Origin: CAZTJA01 sp964613745
GTDB taxonomy: Bacteria > Desulfobacterota > Desulfomonilia > Desulfomonilales > Desulfomonilaceae
Length of the DNA stretch: 26,137 nucleotides
Reading direction: 5' to 3'
Assembly (NCBI GenBank): GCA_964613745.1
Contig: CAZTJA010000039.1
Location: 1 to 26,137 of the forward strand
In this document: piece after piece, positions 1 to 6,470 of the stretch
Layout: each line of letters begins with the position of its first letter
Position numbering within the stretch: position 1 is the stretch's first letter
The notes under the pieces: model-generated
The model's input: only the letters and a program-made list of their open reading frames with translations
Database searches by the model: none
What the model was told of the DNA's origin: nothing
Made by a program: the position numbers and the translations under genes

Positions 1-1075
1 TTTGACCTTTCAAGCCGTCGGGTAGAGTCTTGAAAAAACTGCGCCCGAGCAGCAGGCCCGTACAGGTGTTTTGTCCGATTTCAGGTATGCCGTATTTTGT
101 AGTTACCGCCGGTACTTTGAGCATCGTGTGGCAGCGGATCGGACAACCTGAACACCCGTTTCCTCTGACCGTATAGTTCCAGGCCTTTTCTCCGAGAAAG
201 AAAGCGGCATTGTTGGTCCGGTAAGCAATTCCATTCAGGTCGTGGGGATCGCATTTGCCCGTGTCGATGGGGAAATTTGATGCGCCCCATTGCCGACCCT
301 TAGACGCAACCCAACGGGATGCAGGGTTGTAGTGTTCGGCCCAGGGCTGAGGGCTATTCGGGACTACGTTCTGGTTGTTGGCTCCGAGAAGTGAAAGATG
401 GAGCTTAATGACCTTTTCCCACTCCTCCTTGTTGCCGGCTATACGCACGTAGCCGGTTCCCCTCACTCCTATGGCTTTCAGGTTCTTCGATCCCATCACT
501 CCACCGACCCCTCCGGCCGAATGTGAATAGGAATTCATTACCACGGACATCGGTACGAGATTCTCGCCGGATTGACCTATGGCGGCAACACAGGCTTCCG
601 GTCCAATTTCTCGGTTTATCTCCAGAGTAGCGTAGCGGATTCCCTGGCCCCAGAGATTTGCAGCATCTTTGATTTCAACTTTGTCGTTTATTATGGAAAT
701 CCATACAGGTCGGTCGGCTTTGCCTTCGACGATAACGGCATCATAACCTGCATACTTGAGTTCCGATGCAAACTGGCCACCCATGTGTCCGCTCGCCACT
801 AAAGGTTTCGGCCAACATGTCGGCCACAAGGTGGTAATTGCCGTTCTTCCGTTGCACGGCACCCCCGTCCCTGCCAAGGGTCCTACCCCAAAAATTATCT
901 TGTTTGCCGGATCAAACGGGTGGGTTCCAGAAGGTACTTCATCCCATATGACCTTGTAGCCTATACCGGTTCCACCCAGGAAATCTTTGTATTTCAGCGT
1001 TTCTTCTATGGATTTCAGGCCGGTGGACAAATCTATTCGAAGTATTTTACCGGTCCAGCCTCCAATATGCTTCAT
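1..1075 (-). CDS. Aldehyde:ferredoxin oxidoreductase family protein (YdhV/BamB-like), 3' end beyond window
   Basis: About 358 N-terminal residues are present and open to the left edge; the family is normally 600-700 residues, so the C-terminal part is missing only because the window ends. The protein opens with MKHIGGWTGKILRIDLSTG, the typical AOR N-terminus, continues through FLGGTGIGYKVIWDE and the glycine-rich SAGGVGGVMGSKNLKAI segment, and carries CSGCPIRCHTM near residue 320, which matches the CxxCxxxC part of the [4Fe-4S] ligand set. The family binds a tungsto- or molybdo-bis-pterin cofactor and transfers electrons to ferredoxin. The start ATG is preceded by GGGAGGAG at good spacing. 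The gene lies 59 nt downstream of a polyferredoxin gene on the same strand, as in ydhY-ydhV. The substrate is unknown: aldehyde oxidation, acid reduction, or an aromatic-CoA role like BamB are all possible. Confidence 0.92.
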   Translation of the reverse strand, partial: MKHIGGWTGKILRIDLSTGLKSIEETLKYKDFLGGTGIGYKVIWDEVPSGTHPFDPANKIIFGVGPLAGTGVPCNGRTAITTLWPTCWPKPLVASGHMGGQFASELKYAGYDAVIVEGKADRPVWISIINDKVEIKDAANLWGQGIRYATLEINREIGPEACVAAIGQSGENLVPMSVVMNSYSHSAGGVGGVMGSKNLKAIGVRGTGYVRIAGNKEEWEKVIKLHLSLLGANNQNVVPNSPQPWAEHYNPASRWVASKGRQWGASNFPIDTGKCDPHDLNGIAYRTNNAAFFLGEKAWNYTVRGNGCSGCPIRCHTMLKVPAVTTKYGIPEIGQNTCTGLLLGRSFFKTLPDGLKGQ

Positions 1076-1134
1076 TCGTTCTGCTCCTCCCAGGCCCAGG
1101 TAAATACGAGTTAATCTATGGGCAGAATTATTCA

Positions 1135-1806
1135 TCACCTTTTATGGCATTCCACGCACGCCTGAATCTTTGCAGGGCTCATGGCAGATGACGGGGCAAC
1201 TCGAGGGGGAATCCGCTTCGTTAAATCTCGCCAGGAAACATAGCTCAATGCACCTGCAGGACAGGCTTCGACACACTTTGGAGTTCCGTCGCAAAGGAAA
1301 CACTTCGTCGCTTTTTCGGCTTCCGAATCAAAGGAGATCATGTCCCACGGACAGGCCCTAAGGCACATTTTGCACCCTACACACTTTTTTGGATCAATCA
1401 CTCGTGCGTTTGTGGGCGGTTTCACGACTATCGCGTCATTGGGGCATGCATTCGCACAGGGAACAGGGTGCGGGCATTGTTTACAGAAATCTTGAACCAC
1501 AAGGCCGCTGCCGATTCCTCCAGGCCCTTGAGTTGCGTAGATTCCACTACTGAGTGGATGAATATTCCGAGTTACTTTAATCCTTGCGATGGCCGGCCAA
1601 GCTTTCCCATCGTTAAATTCGGTGCATGCAAGCTCGCACCTCTTACAACCGACGCATCTGCCGGGGTTCGCGATCACTAGACCCAATGCTTGATCCATTA
1701 TTATGACCGGGATCTCCTGGGCGGCTCCTGCGCTTAGTCCGGATAAGCCGACCATGATTCCGCCCGTTAGGACCAGGAACTCACGTCTGGAAAAGGGGTT
1801 TTTCAT
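1135..1806 (-). CDS. Tat-exported 4x[4Fe-4S] polyferredoxin (YdhY/DmsB-like) with C-terminal CxxCH; interrupted at its 5' end by a scaffold gap
   Basis: Counting from the ATG at 1806, the 223 residues begin with SRREFL, a twin-arginine signal, followed by a hydrophobic stretch. Four cysteine clusters of the DmsB/NrfC/YdhY type follow: C51-C54-C57-C61, C108-C111-C117-C121, C142-C145-C148-C152 and C169-C172-C178-C182. It should be an electron-transfer subunit, probably for the AOR-type enzyme encoded next, although it is exported whereas AORs are usually cytoplasmic. The last residues are CVECHKR, a CxxCH that could be a lone haem c site or simply two extra cysteines. The ATG at 1806 has no Shine-Dalgarno sequence. 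If the duplicated flanks of the gap are merged, the frame runs back without interruption to an ATG at 2015 that has a strong one, so the real protein probably has 18 more residues at its N-terminus. Confidence 0.9.
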   Translation of the reverse strand: MKNPFSRREFLVLTGGIMVGLSGLSAGAAQEIPVIIMDQALGLVIANPGRCVGCKRCELACTEFNDGKAWPAIARIKVTRNIHPLSSGIYATQGPGGIGSGLVVQDFCKQCPHPVPCANACPNDAIVVKPPTNARVIDPKKCVGCKMCLRACPWDMISFDSEAEKATKCFLCDGTPKCVEACPAGALSYVSWRDLTKRIPPRVAPSSAMSPAKIQACVECHKR

Positions 1807-1848
1807 GCCGATTGAGCTGAGCGCACTGAGGATGACTTCGTATTTGTC
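1794..1848. repeat. Left copy of 55-bp contig-end duplication
   Basis: Positions 1794-1848 are identical, base for base, to 1949-2003 and directly abut the N run. A perfect 55-bp overlap is what two neighbouring de Bruijn-graph contigs share at k=55, so this is read as an assembly artefact, not a biological repeat. Confidence 0.95.
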
Positions 1849-1948
1849 NNNNNNNNNNNNNNNNNNNNNNNNNNNNNNNNNNNNNNNNNNNNNNNNNNNN
1901 NNNNNNNNNNNNNNNNNNNNNNNNNNNNNNNNNNNNNNNNNNNNNNNN
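1849..1948. other. Scaffold gap of exactly 100 N
   Basis: One hundred consecutive N, the usual placeholder for a gap of unknown size. It is flanked on both sides by the same 55-bp sequence, so it probably represents zero missing bases plus one duplicated contig overlap. Confidence 0.99.
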
Positions 1949-2003
1949 AGGGGTTTTTCATGCCGATTGAGCTGAGCGCACTGAGGATGACTTCGTATTT
2001 GTC
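1949..2003. repeat. Right copy of 55-bp contig-end duplication
   Basis: This stretch begins immediately after the N run and repeats 1794-1848 exactly. Collapsing the two copies and the N run joins the polyferredoxin frame cleanly. Confidence 0.95.
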
Positions 2004-2015
2004 CTTACTGCTCAT
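1949..2015 (-). CDS. 5' fragment of the same polyferredoxin gene (true start, MSSKDKYEV...)
   Basis: On the minus strand an ATG at 2015 opens MSSKDKYEVILSALSSIGM, then KNP, and reaches the gap. Those last residues are the first residues of the downstream 1135-1806 frame, and the reading frames agree when the 55-bp duplicates are merged. AGGGGAG lies at 2022-2028, six bases before this ATG, which is the only good ribosome binding site for the gene. The complete protein would be about 241 residues, with the Tat motif about 25 residues in; YdhY also has a short stretch before its signal. This entry should not be counted as a separate gene. Confidence 0.85.
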
Positions 2016-2021
2016 TTCTCA

Positions 2022-2028
2022 CTCCCCT
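2022..2028 (-). promoter_or_regulatory. Ribosome binding site AGGGGAG deciding the polyferredoxin start
   Basis: The minus strand reads AGGGGAG, then six bases, then ATG (2015-2013). The ATG at 1806 lacks any purine-rich stretch upstream, so this site favours the longer start. Confidence 0.8.
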
Positions 2029-2396
2029 AGTGACGAGGCCGCTTTCGCGGTATTTCTAATGAATTAAGTATCATGATTAGCATTTGAACAGCGCCGCAAC
2101 GCACAACACGGCTCATTTGGGATGGTCCAAACGTGCTTCTTGGCCATGGGGCGGAACGTTATTAAGAATTCAGCCGGAATTATCTTGCAAGCTCCATTAT
2201 TATAAACCGAACGAGCAAAACATCCGACCCGAGAAAACGGTCGAATTACTGAATTACAAAGTAAATGATCAGTGGAGACAAAAAACTTGCGTATCATACA
2301 TTAGCACCACTTCCAGCAGACCGTTAATTTATTATACTAGACGTTTAATTTGATCTCGTGCCGAGCCTAGCTGTTGGCCGATAACACCGGTTAATA
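2029..2396. other. Divergent intergenic region, no convincing gene
   Basis: This stretch separates the leftward polyferredoxin-AOR genes from the rightward export operon. Open frames here are short, lack ribosome binding sites and have low-complexity translations without recognisable motifs. The right part is AT-rich and ends in the strong promoter at 2397. The left part holds the inverted repeat at 2056-2080. I found no FNR-type TTGAT-N4-ATCAA site, which would be expected if the ferredoxin-AOR genes were controlled like ydhY in E. coli. Confidence 0.7.
2056..2080. promoter_or_regulatory. Inverted repeat CTAAT-N15-ATTAG upstream of the polyferredoxin gene
   Basis: Perfect 5-bp half-sites are separated by 15 bp and lie about 40 bp before the 2015 start codon. 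The spacing suits a dimeric regulator, but short AT-rich half-sites arise easily by chance. Confidence 0.3.
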
Positions 2397-2424
2397 TTGA
2401 CAAAACTGCTCATTGAATTATAAT
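2397..2424 (+). promoter_or_regulatory. Perfect-consensus sigma-70 promoter
   Basis: TTGACA (2397-2402) and TATAAT (2419-2424) are separated by 16 bp, and both hexamers match the consensus exactly. The predicted transcript starts near 2431, so the untranslated leader before the TTG codon at 2446 is only about 15 nt and contains GAGGAA. A match this good suggests high basal strength; if the operon is inducible, a repressor would have to cover this site. Confidence 0.82.
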
Positions 2425-2445
2425 CCACCCTAGTGAGGAACATAG

Positions 2446-2856
2446 TTGCGTAAAAATACGGCTTTCCGCATCACCATAATTCTACTGATACTCACCGTGC
2501 CGATAGGGCAGGTATGGCTGGAGTTCGCGCATTTTTGCAAGTCGAAAAGTTGCGTCTCGAGCTTCATCATGGGAATTCCTCATCAGGCAGAATCCTGCTG
2601 CAAATATCATGGTTGCGAAAATACGCCGTCCCACTCCAATTACGATCCCGTAGATGAAGACGAAACCGGTCCCGAAGAAGGTAAGTGTTGCACGTCTTAT
2701 TCCTGCCAAATACTCAATCTCAACATATGTCTTACATCGAACGATCAATTTGCAGTCGTATCCAACGACGGCATTCTGAAGTCTCATCCTGATTGGAATT
2801 CTGAACCAACCGGATTTATGCCCTCATTGTATCGTCCCCCCAGAGCACACTCCTGA
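2446..2856 (+). CDS. Small cysteine-rich exported or membrane-anchored protein with two CC-x4-C motifs
   Basis: I do not recognise the family. The 136 residues start at TTG, preceded by GAGGAA at five-base spacing and directly behind the strong promoter. Residues 8-27 are hydrophobic and can act as a signal or anchor, so the rest should be periplasmic. Nine cysteines follow (31, 36, 51, 52, 57, 81, 82, 87, 95). Two blocks share the same pattern 30 residues apart: CCKYHGC and CCTSYSC. An acidic stretch (DPVDEDETGPEE) lies between them, and the tail reads LYRPPRAHS. Small exported proteins of this sort with a proline/arginine tail occur next to metal-efflux genes, so a metal (perhaps copper) or thiol-stress sensing role is possible, but this is inference from cysteine spacing and from the exporter encoded downstream. 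Confidence 0.7.
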   Translation: MRKNTAFRITIILLILTVPIGQVWLEFAHFCKSKSCVSSFIMGIPHQAESCCKYHGCENTPSHSNYDPVDEDETGPEEGKCCTSYSCQILNLNICLTSNDQFAVVSNDGILKSHPDWNSEPTGFMPSLYRPPRAHS

Positions 2857-2914
2857 TCCTATAATCTCATTCACTATTTCTCATAAAAACGAACAACCGT
2901 GTCGAGGTGATTGG

Positions 2915-2931
2915 TCCGACTAATAATCGGA
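2915..2931. promoter_or_regulatory. Short inverted repeat TCCGA-N7-TCGGA before the adaptor gene
   Basis: It sits in the 131-bp space between the cysteine-rich protein gene and the adaptor gene. The 5-bp stem with a 7-base loop and no T-run is too weak for a terminator; it could be an operator, a processing hairpin, or chance. Confidence 0.3.
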
Positions 2932-2987
2932 TTTCATCCCAAGACGCGCCATTGTCCCAGAAGAAATCATAGGATCGAATACTGCCA

Positions 2988-4532
2988 ATGAGCAAGCTAA
3001 CCGATCTCAGGAATCTCGCCGTAAAAAAATCACCCGAGCCTGAGCCGGAATGTCACATACCACCTCCTCCGTTCAGGTGGAAGACGAGAATTCTGGTTCC
3101 TGCGTCCATCATTGCGTCTTTTCTCATCCTCCTCGGGGCGACTACGTACCATGAGATTGTGCCTGCCGTAGGGGTCTATGCCGTGCCCGCCGTAGTAAAA
3201 CAGGTTTCCGGCGGAGCTTCCGGCACCGTCACCGTCCAGGCTGCAGGTTGGATTGAAGCGGAACCATATAAATCCTACGTAACGGCTCTCACCAATGGTG
3301 TCATCCGAGAAGTGCTTGTGCTGGAAGGTGATTCGGTGACAAAGGATCAAGTTGTAGCCAGATTAGTTGACGATGACGCAAAACTTGCCTTTCAGAGTGC
3401 CGAAGCTAAGGTGCATGAACTTCAAGCCTCCCTGGAATCTGCAAAAGCCGACCTCACTGCCGCTCAGTTGGAGTGGGACAATCCCATCGAAAGGCAGCGT
3501 GCTGCGGATGTAACCAAGGCTCAATTGGCGGAATCTAAGGCCCTATTGGACCAGACCGCCTCCGAACTCGCGTCCGAAGAAGCAGCCCTTGAACACATCA
3601 AATTCGATTTTGAAAAAGGGCAGGGTTTGCACTCGTCCGGAGTCATCTCCGAAGGTGAACTCATAAAGAAACGAACGGCCTACAACACCCACGTTGCGAA
3701 AATAGATGCAATACGAAAACGTCAAATTTCCGTCCGAGAACTCGTAAGCAAGTACGAAGCTGAAGCGGTTGCCGCGTCGGAGCACTTGAGGCTTCGAATT
3801 GAAGATGAGCACAAACTCAATCGGTCCCGGGCGGTGGTTCAACAAACTGAAGCGGCCCTTCGCAATGCCCAAGCTGTTCTTGCTGAAGCAAAACTGCGAA
3901 TGGATCGAATGGAGATTAGAGCTCATGCCGACGGAATAATCATGAGCCGTCTTACGGAACCCGGATCAAAAGTCGTAATGACCTCCGATAATCCGGGAAG
4001 CGCTCGAATTTTGAGCATATATGATCCAAAGAGGCTTCAGGTAAGAGTTGACGTTCCGCTTTCCGAGGCCGGGAAGATCGGAGTAGGCCAACAGACCGAA
4101 GTAGTCCTGGACGTAATGCCCGATCGTACTTTTTCAGGATCCGTCACCAGAGTACTCCACGAAGCAAACATTCAAAAGAATACTCTGGAAATCAAAGCCG
4201 CAATTTTGGACCCGGATCCCCAACTTAGGCCTGAAATGCTGGCAAAAGTCCGTTTTTTGGCAAAAACCGACGTTTCAGACAAATCGGAAAAACAGAGGAT
4301 CTTTGTTCCGGACACTGCTTTAAAGGGTTCCGGCCCAAACCAATCGATCTGGATTGCAACGAATTTCGACGGAAAATTCGGAAAAGCCGCTCAAAAATCA
4401 ATTCAAGCGGGAAATACCAAGCGCGATGGCTGGACGGAAATTGCGTCCGGATTGCAGCCTGGTGAACTTGTGATAGTCCGATCGGGATCTGAACTGTCGG
4501 ATGGCCGCAGAGTCCGTGTAAATGTCGAATGA
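2988..4532 (+). CDS. HlyD/MacA-family periplasmic adaptor subunit
   Basis: The 514 residues have a short cytoplasmic N-terminus rich in proline, one transmembrane helix at about 34-54, then a first biotinyl-lipoyl-like half (VLEGDSVTKDQVVARLVDDD, near 107-126). A long alanine/glutamate-rich coiled coil spans roughly 130-305. The second lipoyl half (RAHADGIIMSRLTEPGSKV) and a beta-barrel domain (KRLQVRVDVPLSEAGKIGVG) follow. The C-terminal membrane-proximal domain ends in ELSDGRRVRVNVE. The long hairpin is typical of adaptors that bridge an inner-membrane exporter to an outer-membrane TolC-like channel; no TolC gene is present here. The ATPase gene follows after 69 nt and two permease genes follow that, so this is the adaptor of that exporter. 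The ATG at 2988 has only a weak purine stretch upstream, which may indicate modest translation. Confidence 0.92.
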   Translation: MSKLTDLRNLAVKKSPEPEPECHIPPPPFRWKTRILVPASIIASFLILLGATTYHEIVPAVGVYAVPAVVKQVSGGASGTVTVQAAGWIEAEPYKSYVTALTNGVIREVLVLEGDSVTKDQVVARLVDDDAKLAFQSAEAKVHELQASLESAKADLTAAQLEWDNPIERQRAADVTKAQLAESKALLDQTASELASEEAALEHIKFDFEKGQGLHSSGVISEGELIKKRTAYNTHVAKIDAIRKRQISVRELVSKYEAEAVAASEHLRLRIEDEHKLNRSRAVVQQTEAALRNAQAVLAEAKLRMDRMEIRAHADGIIMSRLTEPGSKVVMTSDNPGSARILSIYDPKRLQVRVDVPLSEAGKIGVGQQTEVVLDVMPDRTFSGSVTRVLHEANIQKNTLEIKAAILDPDPQLRPEMLAKVRFLAKTDVSDKSEKQRIFVPDTALKGSGPNQSIWIATNFDGKFGKAAQKSIQAGNTKRDGWTEIASGLQPGELVIVRSGSELSDGRRVRVNVE

Positions 4533-4601
4533 ATCCGAGTTGGTCTCGAACTCAGACAATCTCATCAACATCACTGAAATATTCCTTAGACAGGAGTTCC
4601 G

Positions 4602-5312
4602 ATGGCTTTCATTGAATGCCGAAAACTTACAAGAACATATAAAAAAGGAAACAACACTATTACTCCTCTCCAGGATCTGGATTTGATAATTGATGAAGGA
4701 TCCTTTGTCGCTTTAATGGGACCTTCGGGAAGCGGTAAGACCACTCTGCTCAACATTATTGCAGGAATCGACTCTCCCACTTCAGGATCACTGATCATAG
4801 ACGGCGTCGATTTAGCGGGTCTGGCACATTCCAAACTGGCCGGCTGGAGAGCAAAAAACATCGGCTACATCTTTCAACTCTACAATCTCATTCCCGTGTT
4901 AACAGCTTACGAGAATGTCGAACTCCCTTTGCTGCTCCACAATCTTAGTTCAAAAGAGCGGCATCAAAAGGTCTGTTATGCCCTTGAATTGGCCGGTATA
5001 GCCGATAGGCATGATCATTTTCCAAACCAGCTCAGTGGAGGTCAAGAACAGCGTGTCGCCATTGCGCGAGCAATTGTGACCGACCCCAGGATTATAGTTG
5101 CAGATGAGCCAACGGGGGATCTTGATCGAGTTTCGGCCGCTGAGATCTTATCGCTTCTTCAGCAAATAAACCTGGAACTTGGAAGGACACTTATCATGGT
5201 TACTCACGATCCCAAAACCACTGAGTACGCCCAGAGAACCCTTCACCTCGACAAAGGCAAGTTCCTGGAACTTGAAGTGAAGCAGGGTCGCAGTCGTTCT
5301 TTGCACGTTTGA
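4602..5312 (+). CDS. ABC transporter ATPase, LolD/MacB type
   Basis: The 236-residue nucleotide-binding subunit carries all canonical motifs: Walker A GPSGSGKT at 40-47, Q-loop glutamine 92, signature LSGGQ at 144-148, Walker B IIVADEP with catalytic Glu169, D-loop GDLD, and switch His202. Spacing and sequence (VALMGPSGSGKTTLLNIIAGID) are those of the LolD/MacB/FtsE group, which powers mechanotransmission-type exporters rather than classical importers. The signature reads LSGGQEQR where most relatives have LSGGQQQR, a mild variation. AGGAG at 4592-4596 supports the ATG. The permease gene starts 9 nt after the stop, so the two are co-translated and presumably form one complex. Confidence 0.96.
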   Translation: MAFIECRKLTRTYKKGNNTITPLQDLDLIIDEGSFVALMGPSGSGKTTLLNIIAGIDSPTSGSLIIDGVDLAGLAHSKLAGWRAKNIGYIFQLYNLIPVLTAYENVELPLLLHNLSSKERHQKVCYALELAGIADRHDHFPNQLSGGQEQRVAIARAIVTDPRIIVADEPTGDLDRVSAAEILSLLQQINLELGRTLIMVTHDPKTTEYAQRTLHLDKGKFLELEVKQGRSRSLHV

Positions 5313-5321
5313 GGTTAGACA

Positions 5322-6467
5322 ATGATCAGCATTTTCAAACCAGCGATTAAGTACGTCCTCAGAAGAAGAGTACGGAGCGCACTCACGATAGGCGGCGTGG
5401 CTGTTGCGATGTTCCTGTTTTATTCGGTTCAAGCAATGTATCAGGGAGTTCGCGACGCAACACAGGAAACAGCCGGAGACACGAAACTGATCGTGTATCG
5501 TATGGACCGCTATTGCCCTTTCTCCAGCACTTTGCCCCAGGATTATGAAACCAAAATAGCCAAGGTACCCGGCGTCAAGTCGGTCCTACCCGTGAAAATA
5601 GTCGTAAATAACTGCCGCACGGCCCTTGATATTGTCACCTTCAAAGGAGTTCCCCCGGACACGCTTGCGCATAACATGATCGGAAACATCAAGCTCAAAG
5701 AGGGATCTACGGATGCGTGGAAAGCAAGGAGTGATTCCGCCATCATAGGGCCGAGGCTTGCGTCCAAAAGGGGCCTCAAAATAGGTGATAGCCTTGCAGT
5801 CAGCAATATCACAATCAACGTGGCGGGAATTCTCGATTCAACTGAACCCCAGGATCAGAACGTCGCGTACACTCATATAGATTTCCTCCAGCGATCTTCG
5901 GATAACAAAGTCGGCATTGTCACACAATTCAACGTAACGGTGAATGACCCGGCGCAACTCAATTCGGTTGCAAAGGCCATAGATGAGACTTTCCGTTATT
6001 CACAGGATCCGACTTCCACATGGTCCGAGAAAGCATTCACCGCTCGAGCCGCTAACGACATCATCGAACTCGTCAAATTTGCCCGATGGCTCGGTTGGGG
6101 TTGCATTGCCGGAGTTTTCGCCCTGGTTTTTAATGCCATCGTGCTGTCCGTGAGGGATCGCGTCCGAGATTATGCCGTCATGCAGACCCTTGGATACGAT
6201 CGGCGCCTCATTATAGGTTTAGTTATTACGGAAAGCGTTTTGCTTAGTCTTGCAGGCGGGCTGATCGGTCTTGGGGCGGGCATAATACTCACGAATTTGG
6301 GCAGCTTTTCAATAACCGTCGAAGGTGAAAGCATTCACGTCCACGCCGGCATTGCGTCCGCACTTTTCGGAATAGTGCTGTGCACCGTAATCGGAATTTT
6401 GGCCGGACTCGTGCCCGCTTTGAATGCTTCGAGGCGAAACATCGCCCAGTGCTTTAGAGCGGTTTAG
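5322..6467 (+). CDS. FtsX/MacB-type ABC permease, first of a pair
   Basis: The 381 residues show the four-helix MacB/LolC plan: one N-terminal helix at about 20-38, a large extracytoplasmic domain (about 40-255), then three C-terminal helices beginning near 250, 300 and 345. The conserved loop VRDRVRDYAVMQTLGYDRRLI is the coupling-helix region that touches the ATPase, and VPALNASRRNIAQCFRAV is the usual tail. Two cysteines in the extracytoplasmic domain (in YRMDRYCPF and VVNNCRTAL) could form a disulfide. The stop codon is followed after only 3 nt by the GTG of a second permease. Unlike MacB, the ATPase is a separate polypeptide, as in LolCDE. With two different permeases the likely complex is one heterodimer plus an ATPase dimer. 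Confidence 0.93.
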   Translation: MISIFKPAIKYVLRRRVRSALTIGGVAVAMFLFYSVQAMYQGVRDATQETAGDTKLIVYRMDRYCPFSSTLPQDYETKIAKVPGVKSVLPVKIVVNNCRTALDIVTFKGVPPDTLAHNMIGNIKLKEGSTDAWKARSDSAIIGPRLASKRGLKIGDSLAVSNITINVAGILDSTEPQDQNVAYTHIDFLQRSSDNKVGIVTQFNVTVNDPAQLNSVAKAIDETFRYSQDPTSTWSEKAFTARAANDIIELVKFARWLGWGCIAGVFALVFNAIVLSVRDRVRDYAVMQTLGYDRRLIIGLVITESVLLSLAGGLIGLGAGIILTNLGSFSITVEGESIHVHAGIASALFGIVLCTVIGILAGLVPALNASRRNIAQCFRAV

Positions 6468-6470
6468 GGG

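Noticed and set aside
1794..2003. 55-bp direct repeat as an insertion-site or recombination duplication
   Set aside because: It abuts an N run of exactly 100 and restores a normal reading frame when collapsed, which points to an assembly overlap instead of a mobile element.
2064..2353. Overlapping small frames on both strands between the ferredoxin gene and the export promoter
   Set aside because: No ribosome binding sites, no hydrophobic or conserved motifs, and AT-rich intergenic composition; treated as noncoding.
3030..3926. Minus-strand frames inside the adaptor gene
   Set aside because: They mirror the codon bias of the long coding frame on the plus strand and lack starts with ribosome binding sites.
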